DNA from: JACCWP01 sp963785115
GTDB lineage: Bacteria; Actinomycetota; Actinomycetes; Propionibacteriales; Nocardioidaceae
Assembly: GCA_963785115.1 (NCBI GenBank)
Contig: CAWATY010000031.1
Coordinates: 310,001-374,000 of the forward strand
Length of the DNA stretch: 64,000 nucleotides
Direction of reading: 5' to 3'
Positions within the stretch are counted from its first letter, which is position 1. Each line of letters opens with the position of its first letter. The notes beneath the pieces are model-generated. The model saw only the letters and a program-made list of their open reading frames with translations, searched no databases and was not told where the DNA came from. Positions 8,293 to 16,977 of the stretch are shown here, in pieces. The translations under genes and the position numbers were made by a program.

Positions 8293-8817
8293 TCAGTCCC
8301 GCAAGCCGCCCTTGGTCGTGACCGGGACGTACGACCAGCCAGCGCCGACGACCACCGCGGAGACCGGGTCCTTCATCTCCGAGACGTCGAATCGGTAGTT
8401 GTAGACCTGACCCCAGTCGAGCGGGTCGACCCCGGTGAACGCATACGCGGTACCGAACGACTTCGACCCGAACGTGCGGCCCTGGAACTTCTCCGCCGAC
8501 AGCTGCAGCTCCGGCGTGCCCGCCCGCCAGGACACCTCCCAGACCTCCTCCAGGACCTTGACCTCGTGCTCCGCCGCGTCGAAGGCGAGCAGCAGCTTGT
8601 GCGACTTCTCGAGACTGGCCTTGGCGAAGACCTCGTACCACTGCGCGTCGACGATCCGCCACTCGACCTCGAGATCTGAGTCTTTGCCGGGTGCCACGGT
8701 GAAGGGCACCTGGTCACCGCTGAGCGCGAGCAGCCGCCGCTCGACTTCGGCCCGCTCCAGAGCCGCGGTCCCCTCCTCGGGCCGCTTCACGCCCTTGAGC
8801 TTGTCGAAGAACCCCAT
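8293..8817 (-). CDS. Conserved-looking cytoplasmic protein, function unknown
   Basis: 174-aa protein beginning MGFFDKLKGVKRPEEG. It has no signal peptide, no membrane helix and no recognisable catalytic motif. It has an even mix of charged and aromatic residues with several Trp (EVEWRI, DAQWYEVF, VWEVSWRAG), consistent with a small beta-rich domain. The ATG at 8817 has an excellent ribosome site (AGGAGG, spaced five bases). It ends two bases from the convergent permease stop. I do not recognise the family; nothing in the neighbourhood suggests a partner. Confidence 0.75.
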   Translation of the reverse strand: MGFFDKLKGVKRPEEGTAALERAEVERRLLALSGDQVPFTVAPGKDSDLEVEWRIVDAQWYEVFAKASLEKSHKLLLAFDAAEHEVKVLEEVWEVSWRAGTPELQLSAEKFQGRTFGSKSFGTAYAFTGVDPLDWGQVYNYRFDVSEMKDPVSAVVVGAGWSYVPVTTKGGLRD

Positions 8818-8912
8818 GGCCACCTCCTGTGTCGCCGGCTGCCCCGTCGGGGGACATGATTCACGCCGATCGAGCGTCCGGCAGCCGGTTCTGCAAGGTG
8901 GCTCACCCGCAT

Positions 8913-9712
8913 TCAGCCACCGAGCAGCACGTGCACGATCCGCCGCACCGGCTCGTAGGGCGCCTGCTCGTGGGCGGCGTCGCTGAGCACCCGGAACACC
9001 AGCGCCCGAGCCAGCTGCTGGCCGAAGTCGTCGAACGTCGCTGCCACGTCGTCGGCGAGCGACGGGTCCGCGCCCTCCCACACCAGCGCGTCGACGACGA
9101 CGACGGCGGCAGCGAAGGCGGGCGGCCGCCAGGTGAGCGACAGGTCGATGACGGCCGGGGGCAGCTGGTCGTGCAGCAGAACGTTTCCGGTCAGGTCGGC
9201 GTGGACCAGCTGGCTCGGTGCAGGCGGCTCATCGCGCAGCCGCTCGAGCAGGTCGACCAGCCAGGCGCCGCCGGGAGGGCTGGGCGGCACCGGTGCCTCG
9301 CCGAACGCGACTCGGTCCGCCCGCGCCCATCGGTCGTCGCGTTCGGCCACCCACCCAGGACAGGGCAGGCCACCCATCAGCCGGTGCAGCCGCCCACCGG
9401 TGTCGACCACGTCGAGCCAGCGACCGGGGCGGTGCTCGCCCGGCAGGTAGGGCCAGGCGGTCCACCCGTCGACCACCAGCGCGCCATCGACGGCGCGGTA
9501 CGGCGTGGCGACCCGCACCTCGGGGCCGGCGACCAGCTCCGCGAGGGTGTCGCTCAGCCAGACGAGGGCCGCGGGGGCGACGTCGAGCGGCTTGAGGACG
9601 AGGTCGCCGGCCCGCCACGCGGTCTGCTGCCCGCCGGGGAGCGGACGTCGCGGGCGAGGTGACGGCCGTACGCGCTCAGCACCGGCAGCGGTGGCGGCAC
9701 GCCTCGTCGCAC
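8913..9712 (-). pseudogene. TIGR02569-like actinobacterial kinase-fold protein, frameshifted
   Basis: Diverged aminoglycoside-phosphotransferase-like protein of the kind catalogued as TIGR02569 in actinobacteria. The N-terminus starts at GTG 9712 (VRRGVPPPLPVLSAYG). The body (WRAGDLVLKPLDVAPAALVW onward) lies in a different frame from about 9640 to the stop at 8913. An indel in the C/G-rich stretch near 9630-9650 therefore separates them. In the body, LVHADLTGNVLLHD matches the APH catalytic loop (HxDxxxxN) and AVIDLSLTWRPPAFA matches the metal-binding D-x-S/D segment. The function is not established for the family. An indel in the assembly is at least as likely as a true pseudogene because the rest of the frame is intact. 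Confidence 0.68.
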
Positions 9713-9779
9713 ACCGGGCAGGCTATCCGCGGGCCGTCGGCGGGCAGCCCCATGCCGAGGCCATGGCGATCTCCCACCG

Positions 9780-11153
9780 TTAGGGCCGGTAGGTCAGGCC
9801 CGCTTCCTCGCCGAGCACGCCGTACCACCGCAGGTGCCCGAGCAAAACGGCCGACTCGCCTCCGGCGCCCGCGGCGGAGCGCACCGTGACGTTGCGGGTG
9901 CCCTGCCACACCCGCGAGTGGGCGTCGTCCGGACGCGGCGCCCGGGCCGCAGAGGCCCAGGTCGTCGCCGTGGTCCCGGAGTCGTCCCGCGTCACCCAGC
10001 CGAGGACGGTGTGCCCGTCGCCGCCCACGGCGAGCGACAGCCCGAAGCCCGCCGCGACCGCCTCGGTGTGCAGGCCTCGCTCGAGCTGGCGGGCATGCGC
10101 CGGCTCGGCCGCGTCGGGCAGCCAATGGGTCCGCCGGGTGGAGAGGGCCCGTTGCTGGCCGCCCTGCTGCCAGGCGACGACGCCGACACCTGCAGCCGTG
10201 ACCCCCGACTCGGCCACGAAGACGTCGCGGCTGGGCTCGGATACCGGTACCAGGGTCGTCGGCGTGCCCCCCTGCTGACGGATCATCCAGACGGAGGTGT
10301 CCGGCGCGTCGGGCCAGCCCCCCGCGGTGCTGCGGAAGCGCAGGAACGAGCCGGTGACGCTGCCGTCGGCCGCCACGTCCAGGTCGACGCCGCGGATGCC
10401 CTGGGACTCGTACCTGTGGATGCGTCCCATGCTCCACTCCCCCGTCTCGGGGTCGAGACGCTCCAGCACCAGCCGCCCGAAGCCCCAGTAGCCGGGCTCG
10501 TCCTCGAAGCCGGCGGTGCACAGCACCGTCACGCGGCCGCCGTCGCCCACGCCGGCGACGAAGTCATCGCCCCACAGACCTCGCTGGGGACGCTCGTGGT
10601 CCACCATCCCGTCGGCCGCTGACCACGTGGTGACGTGGTGCGGCGTGCCGGCGTACTGCACGTACGTCGTGAACACCGCGTGGCCGCCGTCGGGCGACAC
10701 GTCGACGGACGAGACCTCGCTCTTGCGGTGCGACTCACGCACCCAGCCGGTGGCCTCGGTCCAGATGAACTCGCCCGCGATGCCGGGCGGTTCGTCCTCG
10801 CCGGTGCGCACCACGCAGTCCACCCCGAAGGCCACCGTGGACGCCTGGACGTCGACGTCGCCCACGGCGCACTGGGCACCGTGGTCGAACGACGTCACCA
10901 CCGTGCGTGGACCGAGGTCACCGTCGGGCGCGCGGCGCTGCTCGAAGACGACTTGGTCACGGGACCCGCCCGTCGACAGCAGCACTGTGGTTCCGTCCTC
11001 CAGCACCGCGACGTGATCGGTGCCGTCGGTCGCCTCGAGGTCGCCCCACCCGCCGTCGGCGGCGGCGGGCAGCAGCGGAAAGGCCCCGGCCGTGCCGGCG
11101 CTCAGGAAGCCGACGGCGAACACGGACACGAGCCTGGCGGGTACGTGACGCAC
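9780..11153 (-). CDS. Secreted protein, probable beta-propeller-like repeat fold
   Basis: 457-aa exported protein of unknown function. Residues 1-28 form a signal peptide (RHVPARLVSVFAVGFLSAG, ending near AFPLLPAAADGG). The mature part is rich in Gly/Asp/Trp turns with recurring units such as VDVSPDGGHAVF, LDVAADGSVTGSF and LAVGGDGHTVLGW, spaced about 50-90 residues apart, as in beta-propellers. Three Cys residues could form disulfides. GTG at 11153 was chosen because it gives a standard signal peptide and has GAGGGG nine bases upstream; an upstream in-frame start would add about 19 atypical residues. It lies 168 bases downstream of the decarboxylase-CNB gene on the same strand, so it may be co-transcribed with it, though that is uncertain. 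Confidence 0.72.
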   Translation of the reverse strand: MRHVPARLVSVFAVGFLSAGTAGAFPLLPAAADGGWGDLEATDGTDHVAVLEDGTTVLLSTGGSRDQVVFEQRRAPDGDLGPRTVVTSFDHGAQCAVGDVDVQASTVAFGVDCVVRTGEDEPPGIAGEFIWTEATGWVRESHRKSEVSSVDVSPDGGHAVFTTYVQYAGTPHHVTTWSAADGMVDHERPQRGLWGDDFVAGVGDGGRVTVLCTAGFEDEPGYWGFGRLVLERLDPETGEWSMGRIHRYESQGIRGVDLDVAADGSVTGSFLRFRSTAGGWPDAPDTSVWMIRQQGGTPTTLVPVSEPSRDVFVAESGVTAAGVGVVAWQQGGQQRALSTRRTHWLPDAAEPAHARQLERGLHTEAVAAGFGLSLAVGGDGHTVLGWVTRDDSGTTATTWASAARAPRPDDAHSRVWQGTRNVTVRSAAGAGGESAVLLGHLRWYGVLGEEAGLTYRP

Positions 11154-11321
11154 TGGTCTGATCCCCTCGGTGGTGGAACCGGGCTGTCCGGCCGAGCCCG
11201 TCCACGGCACGGTAGCCAGGCCCTCCTCACGGCCCAGTGGACGGCCGGTCTCGTTCTGGTCTCGGCGCGTCGAGTTCCCGGAACCGGGTGCGAGTCCGAA
11301 AAGTGCTTCGCGGAAGCACTG

Positions 11322-13211
11322 TCAGCTGATCGGCAGCCGCTCCCGGATCGCGGCGTCGACGGCGGCCTTGACCGTGCGCTCCGCCGCGAGCAGCGGACCG
11401 AACACCTCGGGCGGCAGCCGCCACAACCGCACGTGCGAGGCGGCGGTGACGGTGGCCAGCCGCGGGTAGCCGTACCCCGAGCCCCAGTCGCGGGCCGCCA
11501 GTTCGCCGAAGAAGTCGCCGGCACCGAGTCTGCGTACCTCGGCACCGTCGACGTCGACGACCAGGTCACCGTCCAGGACCAGGTAGAAGTCCCGGTCGGC
11601 GGCCCATCGCCGGACCACCACCTCGCCGGCTGCGGCCTGGATCTCGGCACCGCCCGACACAACCTCGCGCAGTCCGCGCTCGGAGACCGCGGCCAGCAGC
11701 CGATGCCCCCGGAGCACGCCGACGTCGACGGTGGCCGAATGGCGGGCTCGCGCAGGCCCGCGCTCGTCGTCCAGCTGCCGGGAGGGCGCGTGGGCCGGAA
11801 CCGGCACCGTGGCGATGTGCTCGACCACCCGGCGCACGTCGTCGGCGGTGCTGCAGTGGTTGAGCACGCAGAGCCGGATCGCGTACCTGCCGCGCAGCCG
11901 GGTCGACGACACCATGCCGATGCCGGCTTCGGCGACCGACCCGACGAGCGCGGCGTTGCGGACCGCGACCTCCGCCTCGGAGTCGGTGTCGTCGAAGCGC
12001 CGCCGGAAGCAGACGATCCCGAGGGTCGCCTCCATCATCAGCTCGAGCCGGTCGTCGGCGCGCACCAGCTGCTCGGCCTCGACGGCAAGGTCCAGGGCCT
12101 GGTCGACGGCGGCCCGGAAGGCGCCGACGCCGAACGTCCGCAGTGACAGCCACAGCTTCAGCGCGCGGCTGCCCCGGGTCAGCTGGAGCCCGCGGGCGGC
12201 GAAGTTGACCTCGCTGTGTGCGGCCTCGGTGTCGGCGAGGTAGTCCGGCGTGACCGAGAACGCCTGCTCGAGACCCCGGGAGTCGCGCACCATCACCGCA
12301 CCGCACTCGATCGGTTGGTAGAGCCACTTGTGCGGGTCGAGCGTCACCGAGTCGGCGAGGTCGAGACCGCGCACCAGGCCGCGACCGCGCTCGGTGAGCA
12401 CCGCGAAACCGCCGTACGCGGCGTCGACGTGCAGCCAGACGCCGTGCTCGCGGCAGTACGCCGACAGCTCGGGCAGCGGGTCGACAGCCCCGGTGTTGGT
12501 GGCCCCGGCGTTGGCCGACACCAGCAGCGGCACCAGCCCCGCCTCCCGGTCCGCCGTCACCGCGGCGGCGAGCGCGTCGGGGCGCATCCGGTACCGGTCA
12601 TCGGTGGGCAGCACCCGCAGCTGCTCCGGCCGGAAGCCCAGCGCCCGCGCCGCCCGGGCGACCGACGAGTGGGACTGGTCGGAGCAGTACACGACGGCAC
12701 GGTCGGTCATCGAGCCGAGCCGCAGCTCGCGGGCGCACGCCAGCGCAGTGAGGGTCGCCGCCGAGCCGCCCGAGACCAGGACCCCTCCGGCGCCTTCGGG
12801 GAACCCGATCCAGTCGCGGAACCAGTCGAGCACCTGCAGCTCGACCGCGCTGGGGCCCGAGGACTCCATCCAGTTGCCGCAGTCGAGGTTCATCGCGCTC
12901 GCCACCAGGTCGCCGAGCGCGCCCGGCCAGGTGCCGTTGCCGGGGATGTAGGCGAAGTAGCCGGGGTGCTGGAGGTTGCTGCGGTACGGCAGCACGTCGT
13001 CGAGCACCGACGCCAGCACGCGGTCGAATCCCTCGGGCTGCTCGGGAGCGGCCCCACCGAACCGCCGGTCGGTGTCGGCCGGCTCGGCGGTACGGATGAC
13101 GGGACGGTGCCGTGGGTCGGCGAGCAGCTCGACCAGCGCGTCGACCGTGGCGTACCCCACCCGGCGCATCTCGTCGGCCGTCATGGCCAGCGGATCGCTG
13201 CTCGTCGACAT
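11322..13211 (-). CDS. PLP-dependent group II decarboxylase fused to a cyclic-nucleotide-binding domain
   Basis: 629-aa two-domain protein. Residues about 5-475 are an aromatic-L-amino-acid/glutamate decarboxylase fold: YIPGNGTWPGALGD, VSGGSAATL (PLP phosphate loop), HVDAAYGG (PLP-pyridine Asp) and DPHKWLYQP with Schiff-base lysine K295. Residues about 500-622 form a cNMP-binding (Crp-like effector) domain with a phosphate-binding cassette GDFFGELAARDW...PRLATVTA. Normal decarboxylases of this class stop near 480-500 aa, so the C-terminal domain is an addition. ATG 13211 has GGAGGT close upstream. The MFS-CNB gene ends only 30 bases before it, so the two are probably one operon. Predicted role: decarboxylation of an amino acid to an amine under cAMP or similar control (inference). 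Substrate unknown. Confidence 0.85.
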   Translation of the reverse strand: MSTSSDPLAMTADEMRRVGYATVDALVELLADPRHRPVIRTAEPADTDRRFGGAAPEQPEGFDRVLASVLDDVLPYRSNLQHPGYFAYIPGNGTWPGALGDLVASAMNLDCGNWMESSGPSAVELQVLDWFRDWIGFPEGAGGVLVSGGSAATLTALACARELRLGSMTDRAVVYCSDQSHSSVARAARALGFRPEQLRVLPTDDRYRMRPDALAAAVTADREAGLVPLLVSANAGATNTGAVDPLPELSAYCREHGVWLHVDAAYGGFAVLTERGRGLVRGLDLADSVTLDPHKWLYQPIECGAVMVRDSRGLEQAFSVTPDYLADTEAAHSEVNFAARGLQLTRGSRALKLWLSLRTFGVGAFRAAVDQALDLAVEAEQLVRADDRLELMMEATLGIVCFRRRFDDTDSEAEVAVRNAALVGSVAEAGIGMVSSTRLRGRYAIRLCVLNHCSTADDVRRVVEHIATVPVPAHAPSRQLDDERGPARARHSATVDVGVLRGHRLLAAVSERGLREVVSGGAEIQAAAGEVVVRRWAADRDFYLVLDGDLVVDVDGAEVRRLGAGDFFGELAARDWGSGYGYPRLATVTAASHVRLWRLPPEVFGPLLAAERTVKAAVDAAIRERLPIS

Positions 13212-13241
13212 CCGACCTCCGTGGCTCCGCGTCACGGCAGG

Positions 13242-14897
13242 CTAACCGCGGTCGTCGTCGACCGGCGGCCCGCCGCGCTCGCGGTCCCGGGCATGGTGCT
13301 CGTCGACGACGGTCCGGGCGGTCTGGTGGGTGCGACCGTGCCCGGTGACCGCGGTGAGGAAGGAGTCGCGGTCCAATGTGTACGCCGTGACGGGCGTGCG
13401 CGCGATCGCACTGGCGGTTCGCGGACTGCCGTGCAGCAGGGCGATCTCGCCCATGGCGTCGCCGCGGCCGAGCTCGCGCAGATGGTGGCCGCCCTGCTGG
13501 ATCTCGACGGTGCCGTCGGCGATGGCGTACCAGCGGTCCCCCTCGTCCCCCTGGTCGATCATGTGGTCCCCCGGGGCGTACTCGACCCGCTGCAGCGCCC
13601 GCGCGAGACCCTCGGTCGCAGGCGCGGGCAGGTCGCGGAACACCGGCGTGGACCGCAGCAGCGAGATCTCGACGACGGGGACCGCCCGCTCGTCGATCCG
13701 GAACAGGGTCCGCGCTCCGACCAGCACCACCAGCGGCACGATCGCGGCTACGACGAACAGCGCGAGCGAGCCACCACCCCAGGCCACCAGTGCCGGCACG
13801 AGGATCGACCCGGTGGCGAGCCCGGCCATCATCAGGCCTTCGGTCAGCCCGAAGGTCCGCGCCACCATGTCCGCCGACACCGACCGCTGCAGCAGGCTGC
13901 GGCCCGCCACCTCGAACAGGGTGTGGCTCCCCCCGACGAGGACCAGCAGCGCGATCACCGCAACGTCGCCGGACACAAGCGCGGTCGCCGCCAGCCCGAC
14001 GCCGAGCGCGACCGCCGTCGCGAGCACGATCGGGCCGAGCCGGCGGCCGACGATCATCGTCGCCAGCGCGCCGATACACACACCACCCAGGCCGAATGCG
14101 GAGTTCAGGTAGCCGGCCCAGCCCTGCCCGTGGTCAAGGATGTCGAGCGCGAGCACCACGAAGAGCACGTCCAGGGCACCCACGACGATGTACTCGCTGC
14201 CGAGCAGCCCGACCAGCAGGGCCGCGCTCCGGTTGCTCCGCACCGCGACGACGCCGTCGGCGACGTGCCGCAGGGCGCTGACCGGCTCGTCACCGACCGA
14301 ATCGAGGGAGACCGACGGGAGCCGCACGACCAGCAGGACGGCCCCGACGAGCAGCCCGGTCGAGACGATCGCCACCGGCGCCACGCCCCCGTGGGTCATC
14401 AGCAGCCCGCAACCGGCGCCAGCCACAACGACGCTGACGCTCTCGACCCATCCGATCAGCACGTTCGTGGCGGTGAGCTCGCTCAGGTCGCGCGCCAGTC
14501 CGGGGAGCAGGGTCGCCTGGGCTGGGCGGGTGGTCGACACCGCCGTCGAAGCCACGATGGCGCCGGCGTAGACCACGTACGGCGAGGCGTTCGCCACGAT
14601 CGCGGTCGCGACGGCCAGGTAGCCCAGGGCCTGCAGCGCGTAGCCGCCGGTGAGCAGCAGGACCGGCGAGCGGCGGTCGGCGATCGTGGCGAAGAGCGGC
14701 GCCGCGACCGCAGCCGGGACGAGCTGGGCGAGCGCGACCAGGCCGGCGGCGGTGACACCGCCGTGGCCGTAGGCGTAGACCAGCACCGCGATCCAGGCGG
14801 CGTACTCGGTGACCGTGAACGCCGCGTACGCCACTACCACCCGCAGCAGCAACGGGCTGCGCGCGACGCGCAGCACCAGCCGGACCGCGGTGAACAC
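13242..14897 (-). CDS. MFS transporter with C-terminal cyclic-nucleotide-binding domain
   Basis: 551-aa membrane protein. Residues about 15-405 carry 12 hydrophobic segments with the MFS loop-2 signature diverged to FATIADRRSP, resembling MFS exporters of the MFS_3 type. Residues about 413-525 are a complete cNMP-binding domain with a canonical cassette GEIALLHGSPRTASAIA (from about 483), better conserved than the one in the neighbouring decarboxylase. The last 25 residues are hydrophilic. Translation probably starts at GTG 14897; no clear ribosome site is visible, so a near-leaderless mRNA is possible. As first gene of the pair it may export the amine made by the downstream decarboxylase, with the cytosolic CNB domain gating transport (inference). 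Confidence 0.83.
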   Translation of the reverse strand: MFTAVRLVLRVARSPLLLRVVVAYAAFTVTEYAAWIAVLVYAYGHGGVTAAGLVALAQLVPAAVAAPLFATIADRRSPVLLLTGGYALQALGYLAVATAIVANASPYVVYAGAIVASTAVSTTRPAQATLLPGLARDLSELTATNVLIGWVESVSVVVAGAGCGLLMTHGGVAPVAIVSTGLLVGAVLLVVRLPSVSLDSVGDEPVSALRHVADGVVAVRSNRSAALLVGLLGSEYIVVGALDVLFVVLALDILDHGQGWAGYLNSAFGLGGVCIGALATMIVGRRLGPIVLATAVALGVGLAATALVSGDVAVIALLVLVGGSHTLFEVAGRSLLQRSVSADMVARTFGLTEGLMMAGLATGSILVPALVAWGGGSLALFVVAAIVPLVVLVGARTLFRIDERAVPVVEISLLRSTPVFRDLPAPATEGLARALQRVEYAPGDHMIDQGDEGDRWYAIADGTVEIQQGGHHLRELGRGDAMGEIALLHGSPRTASAIARTPVTAYTLDRDSFLTAVTGHGRTHQTARTVVDEHHARDRERGGPPVDDDRG

Positions 14898-14976
14898 ACC
14901 GTGACGCTATCCACACCGCGTAACCCCGTCCGGCGATGCGCCGTTGAACTGCATGATCCCGAGCCGAGGAGAACGC

Positions 14977-16404
14977 ATGCATCGCCATCCCGCGCTGCTG
15001 GCCACCACGATCGCCGTCACGGCAGCGCTCGTCGCGTGGGCGACGTACGCGGTAGAGCGTGACCTGGCGGCCGCCGGACCCGCGCCGGCCCCGGCGCCGG
15101 CACTGCGGACGGTGATGTTCGTCGGTAACAACTGGGCCGGCACCGCGACGATCGTCGACGCGCACACGCACCAGCGGATCCGGACGATCGACATCGTCCC
15201 GGACAAGAAGCAGGAGCTCGCCGACATCCACGCGGCGCCGGACCGGCTGGCGTTCTACCTCGCGGTCCAGCAGGGCATCGGCGAGGGCCACGACCAGTAC
15301 GTCGACGACATGTACACCACCAACGACGGCCGCTTCCTCGCCGTCTCCCGACCGAGCTTCGCCGACGTGGTGTGGATCGACCTGGCCCGGGCGGCGTCCG
15401 GGAAGCCGAAGGCGATCGTCGCCGAGGGCCAGATGGACGGCTACCGCACCGACCACATGGCCGTCTCGCCCGACGGCCGACGGCTGCTGGTGTCGGACTC
15501 GACCGCGCGGCAGGTGATCGAGTTCTCCATGGTGGACGAAACGCTGCGCAGCGGCCGGGAGATCCGGATGGGACAGCGGCTGCGCACCTTCCCGACCGGC
15601 GACACACCACACGAGAGCAACTACCTCGCGGACGGCCGACGGATCCTGCACGCCTCCATCGGGCGGGTCTACACGCCGGGCGACTACGGCTACCTCGGGC
15701 CGGTCGACGCCAGCACCGTGCACGACGCGGTCAAGGCCGACCGCTGGCTGCAGGTCGTGCGCGACCGCGACTTCGACGTCGTCCAGCGCTGGGACATGGG
15801 CAAGGAACTCGACGAGGCCGGCTACCCCGGCTACAGCAGCGCCGTGCGCCCAATGGCGATCACGCCCGGCGAGGACGTCATCTACCTGCAGGTGTCGTTC
15901 CTGCACGGCTTCGTGGAGTTCGACCTCAGCGAGCCCGACCCGACCGGCGGGGGCGACTACACCCTCGAGGGTGAGCGCGAGCCTCGGCTCGGCACCGTCA
16001 CCCGGGTGGTGCACCTGCCGGTGTCGCAGCAGGTGCAGGACATGCCGCGCGAGCAGTACGTGCTCGACTCGGCGCACCACGGACTGGCCATCAACCGGGC
16101 GGGGACGAAGCTCTGCGTCGCCGGGACCATGTCCGACTACGCCGCGATCGTCGACCGCTCGACGTTCCGGGCGAAGGTCTTCAAGGGCCGGGCTCGGTTC
16201 CTGGACGGCCGCCGCTACTCCAAGCCGTACTGGTCGACCCGCGGACCGGACAACACCTGCTGGGTCTCGATGAGCGGCAGCGACCTGGTCACCATCATCG
16301 ACTTCCACACCGAGAGGGTGGTGGCGGAGGTGCCGGTAGGCGAGCACCCGCAGCGGGTCAGGCAGGGCGTGGTCCGCGCGTCGATCCTCGACTCCTGGGG
16401 CTGA
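14977..16404 (+). CDS. Secreted YncE-like beta-propeller protein
   Basis: 475-aa protein with an N-terminal hydrophobic segment (HRHPALLATTIAVTAALVAWATYAV) acting as a signal peptide or membrane anchor, followed by an Ala/Pro linker. The mature region has propeller-type blades: VMFVGNNWAGTATIVDAHTH, DDMYTTNDGRFLAVSRP, DHMAVSPDGRRLLVSDS, HHGLAINRAGTKLCVAG and a closing DLVTIIDFHTERVVAEVPVG, the classic YncE/surface-layer pattern of binding value to a protein name. ATG 14977 has GAGGAGA five bases upstream; an in-frame ATG at 14944 lacks one. It is divergent from the MFS-CNB gene across 79 bases and converges with the 16417 gene. Function is unknown; substrate sensing or scaffolding on the cell surface is plausible. 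Confidence 0.75.
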   Translation: MHRHPALLATTIAVTAALVAWATYAVERDLAAAGPAPAPAPALRTVMFVGNNWAGTATIVDAHTHQRIRTIDIVPDKKQELADIHAAPDRLAFYLAVQQGIGEGHDQYVDDMYTTNDGRFLAVSRPSFADVVWIDLARAASGKPKAIVAEGQMDGYRTDHMAVSPDGRRLLVSDSTARQVIEFSMVDETLRSGREIRMGQRLRTFPTGDTPHESNYLADGRRILHASIGRVYTPGDYGYLGPVDASTVHDAVKADRWLQVVRDRDFDVVQRWDMGKELDEAGYPGYSSAVRPMAITPGEDVIYLQVSFLHGFVEFDLSEPDPTGGGDYTLEGEREPRLGTVTRVVHLPVSQQVQDMPREQYVLDSAHHGLAINRAGTKLCVAGTMSDYAAIVDRSTFRAKVFKGRARFLDGRRYSKPYWSTRGPDNTCWVSMSGSDLVTIIDFHTERVVAEVPVGEHPQRVRQGVVRASILDSWG

Positions 16405-16416
16405 TCTGAAGGCGGG

Positions 16417-16977
16417 TCAGGCCACGCGCACGGAGGCGGCGACCTGGCGGACCAGCCGCTCGTAGACCGCCCAGTGCCCGAGGTCTGGCGAGGCGAGGGC
16501 CAGCAGCGCGATCTGCCCGTGCTCGGAGAGCGGGACGGCGACGGTGACCTCGCGGTAGCGCTCCGACCCGCCGCCGGGTACCCGCTCGGCGGTCGCGACC
16601 ACGACCGCGCGGCCGTCGATCCGCTCGATCCGCACCTCGGCATAATCGCCGTCACGGGTCAGCACCTGGGCGGCGCCGAGGACCATCACGGTCGGGTCGG
16701 CGACCGCGCCGGCCGGGTGCAGCGCCACCGTGAGCGTGGCGGTCGACGGCGCGCCGTCGAGCTCGACCAGGCAGAAGGCGCACGCCGCCACCCGGCTGCC
16801 CCGGACGTGTCGTGCCAGCGACTCCACGTAGAGGCCCAGCCCCTCGCGCTGCCGCGGATCGGCCACGCCGAACGCCTCGACCAGCGCGCCCTGGGCCACC
16901 ACCCGGTCCTCGATCGCGTCGTCGAGCGGAACCTGGTGGAAGTCCGGTGGCACGTCCAGCACGAGCGCGGCGGTCAC
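16417..16977 (-). CDS. Unrecognised 186-aa protein, third gene of WXG-like cluster
   Basis: Cytoplasmic 186-aa alpha/beta-type protein without signal peptide or membrane helix. Visible segments include an initial acidic stretch (VPPDFHQVPLDDAIEDRVV), a central strand-rich part (AACAFCLVELDGAPSTATLTVALH) and a C-terminal amphipathic helix (HWAVYERLVRQVAASVRVA). GTG 16977 overlaps the preceding stop by four bases (GTGA), which sets the start and argues for coupled translation. Its position behind two helical WXG-like proteins would suit a secretion chaperone or immunity factor of the EspG/ESX-associated kind, but no sequence motif proves this. Confidence 0.65.
   Translation of the reverse strand: MTAALVLDVPPDFHQVPLDDAIEDRVVAQGALVEAFGVADPRQREGLGLYVESLARHVRGSRVAACAFCLVELDGAPSTATLTVALHPAGAVADPTVMVLGAAQVLTRDGDYAEVRIERIDGRAVVVATAERVPGGGSERYREVTVAVPLSEHGQIALLALASPDLGHWAVYERLVRQVAASVRVA

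Noticed and set aside
9676..9753. Small Cys-rich reading frame (CPVCDEACRHRCRC ending)
   Set aside because: It overlaps the real start of the TIGR02569-like gene in another frame, has no ribosome site, and the Cys pairs probably come from the GC-rich DNA by chance.
12216..15062. A very long plus-strand open frame opposite the decarboxylase and MFS genes
   Set aside because: Composition is Arg/Gly/Pro/His/Gln-rich with no domain, and the opposite strand holds two clear protein families.
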